Below, in pieces: positions 48,771 to 58,210 of a stretch of DNA of 64,000 nt. Made by a program: the position numbers and the translations under genes. Location of the stretch: assembly GCF_024699985.1 (NCBI RefSeq), contig NZ_JAJONA010000001.1:3850501-3914500 (forward strand), in the 5' to 3' direction. Under the pieces are notes generated by a model. It did not search any database. It was not told where the DNA came from and saw only the letters and a program-made list of their open reading frames with translations. The stretch's first letter is position 1. Each line of letters begins with the position of its first letter. The stretch is from Phenylobacterium sp. J367. GTDB taxonomy: Bacteria > Pseudomonadota > Alphaproteobacteria > Caulobacterales > Caulobacteraceae.

Positions 48771-49762
48771 CCCAGCGCCTCATCCACCAGTTGCGGGAAG
48801 ACCTTGGCCACCTTGCCCAGCAGGTAGTCGCCATAGGTCCCGGAGAAGTCGTGCACGCTGGCCTTGTCCCAGCGTTCGGTGCGGTCGCTGTGCCGGTCGG
48901 CCGTGGCGGCCTGGGGTAGGGGCTGCATCCGCGCGGTGAAGTCGGGATCGAAGAACAGCGGGAAGGACAGCCGGTCGTGGCCGGAGACGTTGCGCACCCG
49001 GTGCGGCGTCGACCTGAACCGCCCGCCGGTCAGGCGCTCCAGCATGTCGCCGATGTTGCAGACCAGGGCGCCCTCGATCGGCGGGGCCTCGATCCAGCCG
49101 CCGGGCGTCTTCACCTGCAGGCCGCCGTAGCGGTCCTGGGCCAGCAGGGTCAGCAGTCCGTAGTCGGTGTGCTCGCCCACGCCCCAGGAATCCCCAGCCC
49201 CGCCCGCGGGATAGTGGAAGATCCTGAAGAGCACCGTGGGCTCGGCGAGGTAGGTTCGGGCGAACCAGTCGGCGTCCAGGCCGAGGCTCAGCGAGACGCC
49301 CTCCATGAGCACGGCGGCCGCCCGCGTCGCCGCCGCCATGTAGGCCAGCACGACGGGCTTCAGCGCCGGCTGCTCGGCCGGCCAGAGGTTCGCCCCATGC
49401 ATCGGCATGCGGTCGCGGACGCGCGGATGGTCCGGGCCAAGCTCCGTGCCGAGGTAGAGCCCCTCCTTGAGGTCCGGCCTGCCGGAGGTGAGCTCGCCGC
49501 CCAGCGGGAACCAGCCGCGCCAGGCCCGGCCGCCGTGGGCCATGGCGATCGCCTCCCTGGCAGGCAGGGGCAGGGCGAAGAACCTTCGGCTCTCGGCCTC
49601 CAGACGCCCGAACAGCTCCGCCGGGATGCGATGGCCGACCAGGTAGAAGAAGCCGTGCGCCTCGCAGGCCGCCCGGATCGCCCCGGCCACGCGGGCCCGG
49701 CCCGCGGCGTCCGCGCGGTCGTACAGCGGCCCCATGTCGATGATCGGCAGGCGCTCGGTCAT
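48767..49762 (-). CDS. Isopenicillin-N-synthase-like 2OG-Fe(II) oxygenase
   Basis: The 331-aa protein has the DIOX_N region ([35 protein letters not shown]) and the double-stranded beta-helix with iron ligands in [12 protein letters not shown] (HxD) and RFRSTPHRV (distal His), plus [10 protein letters not shown], whose R-x-S binds 2-oxoglutarate. It is a hydroxylase or oxidase of unknown substrate. It is convergent with the MOSC gene, sharing CTAG as stop, and lies after the TonB-receptor terminator on the same strand. Confidence 0.88.
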   Translation of the reverse strand: MTERLPIIDMGPLYDRADAAGRARVAGAIRAACEAHGFFYLVGHRIPAELFGRLEAESRRFFALPLPAREAIAMAHGGRAWRGWFPLGGELTSGRPDLKEGLYLGTELGPDHPRVRDRMPMHGANLWPAEQPALKPVVLAYMAAATRAAAVLMEGVSLSLGLDADWFARTYLAEPTVLFRIFHYPAGGAGDSWGVGEHTDYGLLTLLAQDRYGGLQVKTPGGWIEAPPIEGALVCNIGDMLERLTGGRFRSTPHRVRNVSGHDRLSFPLFFDPDFTARMQPLPQAATADRHSDRTERWDKASVHDFSGTYGDYLLGKVAKVFPQLVDEALG

Positions 49763-49790
49763 GGCCCATCCATAGGCCGGACGCCGCCCA

Positions 49791-49822
49791 AAGAAAAACG
49801 GCCCGGATTGCTCCGGGCCGTT
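49791..49822 (-). terminator. Rho-independent terminator of the TonB-receptor gene
   Basis: An 11-bp stem, AACGGCCCGGA (49797-49807) and TCCGGGCCGTT (49812-49822), has a 4-base loop. On the minus strand it is followed by TTTTTCTT. It begins 23 bases past the receptor stop and should end that transcript before the oxygenase gene. Confidence 0.9.
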
Positions 49823-49844
49823 CTCCGTCTCGATTACGCCGAGA

Positions 49845-52319
49845 CTAGTACCGGAAGCGCAGGGTCGCGCCGACCGTCCGGGGCGCGCCCAGGAAGGCGT
49901 CATAGACGCTGACCGAGTCGTTGTTCTCATCGACCTGGTAGGGGCCGTTGAAGCCGACCTGGACGTAGTCCTTGTCGAACAGGTTGTTCGACCACAGCTC
50001 CACCGTCCACGCCTCGTCGGCGGTCGAGAGCGCCACGCGGGCGTTCACCAGCACCATGGCGTCCTGCTCCTTGGAGGGATGCAGGTCGGAGCCGGTGTTG
50101 TACCGCGAGGTGTACTTCGCCGAGACGTTCGACTTGAACTTCATGCCGTCCAGCACGTCGCGCTCGTAGGTGCCGGCCAGCGAAGCCGACCAACGCGGCG
50201 CGAACGACAGTTGCGCGCCGGGCAGGCGACGCAGGCTGTTGAAGCGGCTCGGGTTGATCAGCTCGCCCGCCACGAACGGCGAGATCTCGGTCTCGGCATA
50301 GGTCACGCCGCCCTGGAAGGTCAGGCCGTCGATCTGCGGGACGTAGATGAAGTCCAGGTCCACGCCGCGCGAGATCACTTCCGGGATCGTCTCCACCACG
50401 AAGGCGGTGCCCACGAAGGTGTTGAGCTGGAAGTCCTTGAAGGTCTGGTGGAACAGCGCGGCGTTGAGCAGCAGGCTGTTGCCGAACCAGCTCGTCTTGG
50501 CGCCGAGCTCGAAGGAGTCGACGAACTCGCCCTTGAACGAGGTGTCCGGATCGGCCGTGAAGTTCGGCAGGCCGCCGGCGATGACGATCGCCTGTTCACG
50601 GTCGAGGTTGAAGCCGCCCGCCTTGTAGCCGCGCGAGTAGGAGCCGTAGGCCATCAGGTCGGGGCTGAAGCGGTAGGACAGTTTCGCCGTGCCCGACCAT
50701 TCTTCCTCGGTCCGCTCCTGGGTGGTGACGCCCAGGTCGTCGAAGTCGTTGTTCTGGGCGTTCAGGCACAGACCGCCGACGATGGTCTGGGCGGTGGCCG
50801 CACCGGCGACGCGGACGAGCGTGGCGAACGCCGCCTCGCCCTGGTCGCAGGAGGTCCCCGTCGAGCTGTAGTCGGTGACCAGGGTCTTCTCGTCGCGGGT
50901 CCAGCGCAGGCCCACCGTCGCCTCGAGCGCGTCGGTGATCGCGAACGAGTTGTTGGTGAACAGGGCGAAGGTCTCGCCCTCCTGGCTGTAGCGGTCGTCC
51001 GAGCCGTTGCCGTTCTGGAAGATCGTGCCCGGGACGAGGCCGATCAGCGCCGGGGCGCCGCCCAGCACGCGGCCGGCGAAGTAGGCGTAGTAGTCCGTGC
51101 CGTAGCGGAGGATCGCCCGGCTATCGAGGTCTTCCTTGGCGTAGAAGCCGCCGACCAGCCAGTTCAGGCGGTTGTCGACGGCCTGGCCGGCCAGGCGGAC
51201 TTCCTGCGACACCTGGCCGAACTCCACGAAGTTCGAGCCGTCAGCGGGGCGATAGACCAGGTCGGCGGCGGTGAAGTCGCTGTCCTGGCCGGTCTCGGCG
51301 CGCCAGTTGCGGATGGCGGTGACCGAGGTCAGCGTCATGTCCGGGGTGATGTCCCAGTTGGCCTCGGCCGACACGCCCTTGTCCTCGACGCGCTGGGCGG
51401 TCGAGCGGTTGGCGTAGCCCTGGCGGTCGAACGGGGTGCTGGTGGTGTCCAGCGAGCCCGGGCGAACCTGCTCGATGAAGTTCGCGCGGCTGTTGGCGGC
51501 CTGGCCGACGAACAGCTGGGTGCCCACGCAGCAGTCTTCGTCGCGCTTGGTGTAGTCGGCGATCAGGCGCAGCGAGAGCGTGTCCACCGGCTCCCACAGG
51601 AGCTGGGCGCGGCCGGTGTAGAAGTTCTGGTTGTTGTCGTGGGTGTTGCCGCGCGGGCCGGGGCCCGTCTCGATGTCCTGGTAGCCGTCGCGGTGACGGC
51701 CGCCGACGAAGATCCGGCCGGCCAGGGTGTCGGTCAGCGGACCGGAGATCGCGTTGGTGAAGCCGAACTGGCCGAAGTTGCCGACGGTCGCTTCGGATTC
51801 GGCGGTCAGCTCGCGGGTCGGGCCCGCGGTGATGATGTTGATCACGCCGGCCGAGGTGTTCTTGCCGAACAGGGTGCCTTGCGGGCCCTTCAGCACCTCG
51901 ATGCGGGTCACTTCGCCCAGGTCGCCGAAGGAGACGCCGTTGCGGGGACGGTAGACGCCGTCGATCACCACGCCGACCGAGCTCTCCAGGCCCGGGTTGT
52001 CGCCCACCGTGCCGACGCCGCGGACGCGGGCGGTGACGATGGTCTCGTTGGACGTCGAGGTGACGGTCAGGCCGGGGGTCAGCACGGTCAGTTCGCGGAT
52101 GTCGCGGACGCCGGCGTCGCGCATCAGTTCGCCCGACACCGAGGTCACGACGATCGGCACGTCCTGCAGGCTCTGCTCACGCTTTTGGGCGGTGACGACA
52201 ATTTCCTCGACCGCGCGCTCGGCGCCGGCCTCGACGTCCTGCGCCTGGGCCGCGGTCACGCCGGCGGCCAGCAGAACGGGGGCGAGCGCCGCCGTGCGGA
52301 GAAGCTTCTGGATTTGCAT
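49845..52319 (-). CDS. TonB-dependent outer-membrane receptor
   Basis: This 824-aa protein has a signal peptide (residues 1-27, ending AAQAQ). A TonB-box-like [24 protein letters not shown] leads into a plug domain ([61 protein letters not shown]) and a 22-strand barrel ending [19 protein letters not shown] with a C-terminal aromatic. The EEIVVTA start is typical of the Caulobacter/sphingomonad expansion that imports sugars, nutrients or siderophores; the ligand is not evident. GGAGG lies 6 bases before ATG. No TonB, SusD or enzyme partner is adjacent. Confidence 0.93.
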   Translation of the reverse strand: MQIQKLLRTAALAPVLLAAGVTAAQAQDVEAGAERAVEEIVVTAQKREQSLQDVPIVVTSVSGELMRDAGVRDIRELTVLTPGLTVTSTSNETIVTARVRGVGTVGDNPGLESSVGVVIDGVYRPRNGVSFGDLGEVTRIEVLKGPQGTLFGKNTSAGVINIITAGPTRELTAESEATVGNFGQFGFTNAISGPLTDTLAGRIFVGGRHRDGYQDIETGPGPRGNTHDNNQNFYTGRAQLLWEPVDTLSLRLIADYTKRDEDCCVGTQLFVGQAANSRANFIEQVRPGSLDTTSTPFDRQGYANRSTAQRVEDKGVSAEANWDITPDMTLTSVTAIRNWRAETGQDSDFTAADLVYRPADGSNFVEFGQVSQEVRLAGQAVDNRLNWLVGGFYAKEDLDSRAILRYGTDYYAYFAGRVLGGAPALIGLVPGTIFQNGNGSDDRYSQEGETFALFTNNSFAITDALEATVGLRWTRDEKTLVTDYSSTGTSCDQGEAAFATLVRVAGAATAQTIVGGLCLNAQNNDFDDLGVTTQERTEEEWSGTAKLSYRFSPDLMAYGSYSRGYKAGGFNLDREQAIVIAGGLPNFTADPDTSFKGEFVDSFELGAKTSWFGNSLLLNAALFHQTFKDFQLNTFVGTAFVVETIPEVISRGVDLDFIYVPQIDGLTFQGGVTYAETEISPFVAGELINPSRFNSLRRLPGAQLSFAPRWSASLAGTYERDVLDGMKFKSNVSAKYTSRYNTGSDLHPSKEQDAMVLVNARVALSTADEAWTVELWSNNLFDKDYVQVGFNGPYQVDENNDSVSVYDAFLGAPRTVGATLRFRY

Positions 52320-52776
52320 ATAGATCCTCCCGAGCCGCCCACGCGGGGAGGCGCGGGCTTCGGCTCAAAGTGGGCGGCCTCTACGGGCGCCGACGCGCGC
52401 GCACAAACGGCCCCGCTCCCGGGGCTCTCACGAGGTCAAGGTTGTGGCGCCGGGGCCACGAAATCAGGGGTGGTCCGGGGTCCGCCGCCGGAATTGCGCC
52501 GCTTTTGACGTACCTGCGCTTCCTGAACGCTGTTCACCTGGATGCGTCGGAACGTCGCGAGTCGCGAAAGCTCTGCAACTCCTGAGCGAAATCGCTGCTA
52601 CGTTTTTCGGGCTCCGTCATGCCCACACCGGAGCTGGCGGCGGGGTCTTCGGGTCCCGCGGCCACCCCCGGCCGGGCCCCGCCGCGAGCGGGGTCCGGCC
52701 GGAGGGAGTTCCCGCCGCCGGCGCGCGGCGCTGTGGGCTCTTTCGTCCGTCATGATCTTCTGCGAGAGAGCGCCAC
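52320..52776. other. 457-base non-coding gap with a large hairpin
   Basis: No convincing gene is seen between the divergent TonB receptor and nucleotidyltransferase. A 15-base near-perfect inverted repeat, CCGGCCGGGCCCCGC (52668-52682) and GCGGGGTCCGGCCGG (52688-52702), with one mismatch and a CGCGA loop, lies 75 bases before the nucleotidyltransferase start. It lacks a T run on either side. TTGACG occurs at 52505-52510 without a clear partner. The region presumably holds both promoters. Confidence 0.5.
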
Positions 52777-53540
52777 ATGTCGTCCGTGACTCGCGCCCTG
52801 ATCCTCAGCGCCGGCCAGGAAAGCGGCTCCTGCCGCTGACCACGTCGCGCCCAAAGTGCCTGATCGAACTGTCGGGCAAGACCCTGCTGCGCTGGCAGCT
52901 CGAGGGCCTGCGCGCGGCCGGGATCCGCGAGGCGGTCGTCGTCACCGGCTTCAAGGCCGAGGCCGTGGACGCCGAGGTCGCCGCCCTCGACCTTCCCGGC
53001 CTGCAGGTCCGCACCCAGTTCAACCCGTTCTTCGACGTGGCCGACAACCTGGCCTCCTGCTGGATGGCCAAGGAGCAGTTCGACCGCGACCTCCTGCTGC
53101 TGAACGGCGACACCCTCTTCGAGCCGAAGATCGCCGAGCGCCTGGTCGCCGCCCCGCCGTCCGAGATCACCGTCACCGTCGATCGCAAGGCCGGGTACGA
53201 CGCCGACGACATGAAGGTCCTTGAGGCGGGCGGCCGCCTGAAGGCCATCGGCAAGGTGATCACCGAGTACAACGCCGAGAGCATCGGCTTCCTGCGGTTC
53301 TCGCCGGCCGGCGGCGCCCGCTTCGTCGCCGCCATCGACGCGGTGATCCGCTCGCCCGGCGGCCTGAAGCGCTGGTACCTCTCGGCCATCGACGAGATCG
53401 CCAAAGCCAGCGGCGTGGTCACCGTCCAGTCCATCGAAGGGCTGGAGTGGGGCGAGATGGACTTCCCGGCCGACTACGAGGCCAACAGCGAGCTGACCGC
53501 CCGCTGGGCGGCCAACGCGTCGAAGCAGACCGCCGCCTAG
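52777..53540 (+). CDS. Sugar-phosphate/alcohol-phosphate nucleotidyltransferase (LicC/IPCT-like), one frameshift
   Basis: The protein starts MSSVTRALILSAGQ-GKRLLPLTTSRPKCLIELSGKTLLRWQLEGLRAAGI, the NTP-transferase signature (GxGxR...PK). It continues VVTGFKAEAVDAE, then NGDTLFEPKIAERLV (metal-binding Asp) and IEGLEWGEMDFPADYEANSEL. One G is missing at 52818-52819 (CCAGGAAAG). The corrected length is 254 aa. The fold and size fit cytidylyltransferases for phosphocholine or inositol-1-phosphate. It is convergent with a second nucleotidyltransferase and lies at the edge of the ceramide locus, so it may activate a head group; this is inference. Confidence 0.78.
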
Positions 53541-54290
53541 GCCTCCCCGACCACCTTGCGGACGAAGTCGAGGTCCGCGGGCTTGTCCACGTCCACGGCC
53601 GCCAGGCCGAACGGGGAGGGCACGGCCGCCGCCCGCACGCCCGCCAGCCTGCCGAGCTTCTCCACCGCGCCCTGCAGGGTGAGCCGGCGCAGCAGGAAGG
53701 CGGCGAGGGCGCCGGGTCCCAGGATCGCCGCCATCTTCCAGGGCCGCTTGCGCTCGGCCTCCAGCCGCTTCCAGAAGTCCACGGCCTTCAGAGCCTGGGG
53801 CGTGCCCAGGTAGAACAGGTTGCAGCCCGACCAGCCGCCGTCGGTGAACGGCAGGTAGGTCCGCTTCGTGCCCCCGGCGTCGCGTTCGATCACGGCGCGG
53901 TTCGCCAGCATGGCGGCGACATCGGTCCCCTGGGGGGATGCCGGCCAGGAACGCGTGGATCCACTCGGGCGCCAGCAGGGCGTGGTCCGAGGTGGTGATC
54001 AGGAGCGGCGTGCCCATGGCGGCCGCGCCCTGTTCCACGCTGAGGCTCGGCCCTTGCGCGGCGTCCAGCACCTCGACGCCCAGCGAGCTCGCCGCCTCGA
54101 CCACCGCCGGATGGTTGGCCGAGACGCAGATCCGCGCCGCGCCCGCCTCGCGCAGCGCCGTCACCACCCGCTCCAGCAGGGTCCGGCCCTGAAGCAGGAT
54201 CAGCGCCTTGTGCGGCACGCCGACGCTCTCCGCGAACGGATCGGGCCCGCCGCGCGTGCCGGCCAGGACGAGAGCATTGAACGCCGTCAC
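53537..54290 (-). CDS. MobA-like nucleotidyltransferase, one frameshift
   Basis: GTG 54290 overlaps the ceramide-synthase stop (GTGA), so the two genes are coupled. The 250-aa protein shows NALVLAGTRGGPDPFAESVGVPHKALILLQGRTLLERVVTAL, ISANHPAVVEAA-like VSANHPAVV, ITTSDHALLAPEWI (metal Asp) and LPFTDGGWSGCNLFYL. The C-terminal part has GPGALAAFLLRRLTLQGAVEKLGRLAGVRAAAV and DVDKPADLDFV. One extra base at 53927-53937 (CCCCCCAGGGG) breaks the frame after FLAGIPPG. The substrate is unknown, but coupling to bcerS suggests a role in sphingolipid head-group or nucleotide metabolism. Confidence 0.78.
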
Positions 54291-55421
54291 GCCAGCGCCT
54301 TCTCGTAGATCCGGTAGGTCTTGTAGACCTGGGCGCCGGCCGCCTGGAGGATGTGGTTCATCGGCCGGTTGTCCTCGAGGATCCAGGACAACTCGGCGCG
54401 CTGGTAGCCCAGCTTCCGGGCCGCGCTGGCCCCCGCATCCATCAGCAGGAACGGCAGCAGCACGCCCCGCGGTGTGCGGGCGAACTTCCTGCGGACACCC
54501 ATGAGCGGCACGCGAGCGGTCTTCAGGCCCTTCACCTTCAGGCGCCAAAGCAGTTTCGCCCACCCGAACGGCAGCAGCCGCCCCTTCAGGTCGCGGATCG
54601 CCTCGTTGAGGTTTGGCAGGAAGACGATGAAGCCCGCCGTTTCCCCGTCGATCTCGGCGAACCAGGTAAGCCGCTTGTCGATCAGCGGCTTCAGGGCCTT
54701 GGCGAGTTGCGCCGTCTCAGCCTCGGTGGTCGGGGTGAACCCCCAGTTGTCCGCCCAGGCGTCGTTGAGGATCGTGGTGAGCTCGCGGACCTCCTGGTCG
54801 TACCGCGCCATGTCCAGCTCTCGGACGGCGACGCCCTCGGGCAAGCCGCGGCGGACGCGCTCCAGCACCCGGTCGGGCAGGTCGTGGGTGGTGTCGGCCA
54901 GGTAGGCGAAGATGTCCTTGGCCTTGGCGTAGCCCAGGTCCTCGATCCTGCGGCCGGTGAAGGCGGGGTCGTGGCCCATCAGCACCATGGGCGGGGTCTC
55001 GTGCCCCTCGACCAGCAGGCCGACCTCCTCGTTGATCGAGAGGTTGAAGGGGCCTAGCGCCCGGTCGCGGCCCCGCTCGCGCAGCCAGGCCTCAGCGGCG
55101 GCGAAGAGGGCAGCGAACACCTCGGGGTCGTCCTCGGCCGCGATCATCCCGAAGTGCCCGGCCTTGCCGAGATCTCTCTGGCATCAGGCGGTCGATCTGG
55201 GCGCTGATCCGGCCCACGTCGCGGCCGTCCCGGACGGCGAGCCAGAGCTGCACCTCGGCGTGGGCGAAGAACGGGTTGGTCTTCGGCGTCAGCGCCTCTC
55301 GGCGCTCGACGACCAGCGGGGCGATGTAGTTCGGATCGCCGGCGTTCAGCCGCATCGGCAGGCGGATGAAGCGGTCGAGCTCGGCCGGCGTCGTGACCGG
55401 CAGGATGGTGACGCCCCCCAA
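54287..55421 (-). CDS. bcerS: Bacterial ceramide synthase bCerS (GNAT-like acyltransferase), one frameshift
   Basis: This 377-aa protein has the two-part GNAT-like fold of the Caulobacter bCerS family: LPVTTPAELDRFIRLPMRLNAGDPNYIAPLVVERREAL and NPFFAHAEVQLWLAVRDGRDVGRISAQID at the start. After one extra base at 55171-55179 it continues LGKAGHFGMIAAEDDPEVFAALFAAAEAWLRERG, and ends WILEDNRPMNHILQAAGAQVYKTYRIYEKAL. The family N-acylates the sphingoid base, and the gene lies beside lptG and about 7 kb from spt, as in Caulobacter. The start is uncertain: TTG 55421, 7 bases after the lptG stop, is the best candidate. Identification rests on family features and locus order. Confidence 0.78.
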
Positions 55422-55428
55422 GGCCCCG

Positions 55429-56487
55429 CTATCCTTCGAGATAGAGCAGGACGGAGAGCGCGCCGCCCGCGAACAGCGCCGGCGCGGCCCAGGCGGCCAG
55501 CCAGGCCGGCGCGAGGCCGCTCTCGCCCATCGCCGTGAAGACACCCTCCACCACCAGGAACAGCAGGCCGGCGGCCAGGCAGACCACGAGGGTGACGCCG
55601 CCGCGTCCGGCGCGGAAGTTGGCCAGCGCCACGGGGACGGCCAGCAGCAGCATGACGACGCAGGCGATCGGATGGGCGGCGAACCGCTGAAGCTGGGTGG
55701 CGTAGTAGCTGCGGGGCCGCACCGAGGCCGTGCCCTCCAGCGCGGCCTGCGCCACCTTCGGCGTGATCATGGCGTCGGAGAACAGGGCTTCCACCTCGGA
55801 AGGCGCGAGCGCGGTCCGCCAGATCAGTTCCTCGGCCGAGGACGCCTGGACCCGGCCCGGCGCCACGGTGCGCACCTCCGGCGAGTCGAGCTTCCAGCCG
55901 TTCGGCACATGGACGGCCGACGCCGCCTTGATGGTCTGGCTGAGCTGGCCATCCAGGGTGCGCCGGTAGATCGTGATGTCGTCCAGGCGGTCCGGCCCGG
56001 CGGGCGAGGGCGTCGCCACCACGATGTCCGGCCCGACCCGGAAGGTGCGGGGCTGGGGCGCCTCCCGGCTCACCGGCGGGGTGGTGGAACGCCACCAGTC
56101 GACGAGGGTGCGGTCGGTGGCCGGGGCCACGAGGGTGCTCATGGCCAGCTGCAGGATCATCATGCCGATCGCCAGGGGCACGGCCATGGCGGTCAGGCGG
56201 TAGCCGGACACCCCCGCCGCGCGCATGGCGGTGACCTCGCTGTTGCGGGCGAGGCGGGTGAAGCCGAAGAGCGCGCCCGCCAGTACGGCGAGCGGCGCGG
56301 CCTGCTCGATCAACCGCGGAAGGCGCAGCATGGTGTAGTAGGCGACGCCGCCGGCCCCGAGCTGCCGCTCGACGATATCGCTGGTCACATCCAGCAGGTC
56401 GAGCACCTGCAGCACGCCGATCAGCACGACGAGCGCGCCAAGGATCTGGACGCCCAGCACCTTGGCCACGTGGCGGGTCATGGTCAT
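55429..56487 (-). CDS. lptG: LPS-export permease LptG
   Basis: LptG forms the inner-membrane LptB2FG extractor. The protein of about 352 aa has six membrane helices (LGALVVLIGVLQVLDLLDVT, LIEQAAPLAVLAGALFGFTRLARNSEVTAMRAAGVSGYRL at the start; FAAHPIACVVMLLLAVPVAL, VCLAAGLLFLVVEGVF and AWLAAWAAPALFAGGALSVLLYL at the end) around a beta-jellyroll periplasmic domain (about 120-250). ATG 56487 overlaps the lptF stop by ATGA; 56481 is an alternative. No LptB or LptC is nearby. Confidence 0.93.
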   Translation of the reverse strand: MTMTRHVAKVLGVQILGALVVLIGVLQVLDLLDVTSDIVERQLGAGGVAYYTMLRLPRLIEQAAPLAVLAGALFGFTRLARNSEVTAMRAAGVSGYRLTAMAVPLAIGMMILQLAMSTLVAPATDRTLVDWWRSTTPPVSREAPQPRTFRVGPDIVVATPSPAGPDRLDDITIYRRTLDGQLSQTIKAASAVHVPNGWKLDSPEVRTVAPGRVQASSAEELIWRTALAPSEVEALFSDAMITPKVAQAALEGTASVRPRSYYATQLQRFAAHPIACVVMLLLAVPVALANFRAGRGGVTLVVCLAAGLLFLVVEGVFTAMGESGLAPAWLAAWAAPALFAGGALSVLLYLEG

Positions 56488-57675
56488 GCGACCGCCCTCC
56501 GGCGCATCTTCATCTGCTTGCGGGCCCGGGCCAGCCAGTCGGCCACGTGCTCGACGACGACCGTCGCGGGGGGTCTCGCCGGGTCGTTTGCGGCTGGTCA
56601 CGAAGGTGATGGCGCAGATCGCCGTGAAGGCCACGAACGGGCCGCCAACGCTCAAGGCGGCGGCCGCCTTGCCGTTGGCCGCCAGGCCCTGGCCGAACTG
56701 CAGGAGCTGGTTGAAGGTGAGCAGCAGCAGACCGGCGACGATGATCCCGGGCGCCGAGCCCCGGCGCTTGGTGGCCAAGCCCAGCGGCAGGGCGAGCAGC
56801 GGCAGCAGCGGCAGGGACAGCGCCCGGCTCCAGCGGGCCAGGAACTCGGCGATCAGGGTCTGGCGCGGGATCAGGCTGTCGGGCCGACGGGCCTCCGAGA
56901 CCAGCTCGCCGAGCGTCAGCTCCCGCTCGTCGCCGCCCCGGGCCCGGAGCAGCCGCGCCGCGCCCGAAAGCGGCACCCGCATGGCGAATGTGTCGAAGCT
57001 CAGCACCTCGGGCTCGCCGCGGCGGTTGGTCCCGAGCTGCAAGCCGCGCTCCAGCACGAGGGTCGCGCTCTCGCCGTCCGCGTTGGTCCTGAGCTGGCCC
57101 ATCCGGGCGGTGATGATCTGCTCACGACCGTCGTCGTCGATCTGGCGGATGAAGACGCCGGTCAGCCTGCGGCCCGCCGCGTCCGCGAAGTTGGTGGTCA
57201 TGGTCAGCTTGTCGTTCGGCGCGACGATCATCCCGCCCTGGACCGAACCACTCCACCCGGCGTTCTCCGCGGCGTGCAGCACCGCCCGGTAGGCGTAGCG
57301 GGAGTAGGGCTGGAGGTAGCCGAACAGCACGAGCGAGATGCACATCAGCACCAGGCCCAGGCCCACGAACGGCACGACGATCCGGCTGAACGAGACGCCG
57401 CTGGCCAGCAGGGCGTCGATCTCGGAATCCTGGTTCAGCCGCGAGATCACCACGAAGAGCGCGATGAAGAAGGCCGCCGGCAGGGTCAGGCCCAGGTAGT
57501 GCGGAACCAGGTTGGCCGTGAGCTCGGTCAGGAAGCCGAAGCGGTTGCTGGAGCCCGAGAGCACGTCCAGCAGCCGCAGCACGCGCTCCAGCAGGAGCCC
57601 CGTCAGGGTGACGAGAATGGCCCCGATCAGGGGCCATGTCATGAGCTTGAGCGTGTAGCGGTCGATGAGGCGCAC
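56484..57675 (-). CDS. lptF: LPS-export permease LptF, one frameshift
   Basis: LptF pairs with LptG. The N-terminus RLIDRYTLKLMTWPLIGAILVTLTGLLLERVLRLLDVLSGSSNRFGF is a typical LptF first helix, with GTG 57675 as start. It continues LPAAFFIALFVVISRLNQDSEIDALLASGVSFSRI, a jellyroll domain, then PLLPLLALPLGLATKRRGSAPGIIVAGLLLLTFNQLLQ. One extra base in the G run 56568-56573 throws the frame into lptG and gives an apparent LptF-LptG fusion. Corrected, it ends at TGA 56484-56486 after 396 aa, overlapping lptG by ATGA. Confidence 0.92.
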
Positions 57676-57692
57676 TGGGTCTCCGTCCGCCC

Positions 57693-58130
57693 TCAGGCCC
57701 GTCCCCAGCGGCCGGCGAGCTCGGCGGCGAGCGCGGCGGACTGGTCGTCGGTCAGCGCCACATGGGCGCCGAGGTTGGGCTGCGCCGGCCAGCCGGCGTC
57801 GGCGAAGGTCAGGCCGGCGTGCTCGCGGCTCCCGTCGTAGCGGGGGATGACGTGGAAGTGGACGTCCCGGTCGACCATCATCAGCATGAGGTAGTTGATC
57901 CGCTCGTAGCCGACGAAGTCGGTGAGCAATCGCTCGATCCCGTCCACCGCGGTCTTGAGATCCGCGAACGCCGACGGCGTCAGCTCGGAGAAGGCGCCGG
58001 CTTCCTCCTTGCATACGAGCACGAGCGAGCCGAGGGTCGGCTGCTGAGGGCGCACGAGGACCCACCAATGCGCGGTTTCCGCGACCAGGGTCCTTGGATG
58101 GCCGAATTTCTGGGCTGTAGGGTTGGTCAT
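57693..58130 (-). CDS. HIT-family protein with altered histidine triad
   Basis: This 145-aa protein reads ETAHWWVLVRPQQPTLGSLVLVCKEEAGAFSELTPSAFADL, then VGYERINYLMLMMVDRDVHFHVIPRYDG, the HIT fold. The canonical HxHxH triad appears as D89-V-H91-F-H93, so the first His is Asp while the two that normally carry catalysis remain. It may be a nucleotide hydrolase or a transferase of the HIT superfamily. It lies 17 bases before lptF on the same strand, so it heads the HIT-lptF-lptG-bcerS-NTase operon. Confidence 0.82.
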   Translation of the reverse strand: MTNPTAQKFGHPRTLVAETAHWWVLVRPQQPTLGSLVLVCKEEAGAFSELTPSAFADLKTAVDGIERLLTDFVGYERINYLMLMMVDRDVHFHVIPRYDGSREHAGLTFADAGWPAQPNLGAHVALTDDQSAALAAELAGRWGRA

Positions 58131-58210
58131 CGTCCGCCGGGACAGGCCGCTAGTGTCCCGAGTCCGGTCAGTAGCGCTGTGGGTCGCATCATAGGGAGGG
58201 GGTCGTACTG

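Noticed and set aside
50079-52508. 809-codon open frame antisense to the TonB receptor, and similar long frames antisense to phaC (4662-6575), recG (33508-35583), recJ (10701-12629) and the MFS gene (44347-45807)
   Set aside because: They arise from the high third-position GC of the real genes. Their translations are rich in Arg/Gly/His/Ala with no recognisable domains or ribosome-binding sites.
55429-58068. Apparent 879-aa LptF-LptG fusion protein
   Set aside because: The join reads low-complexity RRRARG sequence. Removing one base at 56568-56573 gives a normal LptF end and an ATGA overlap with a normal LptG start.
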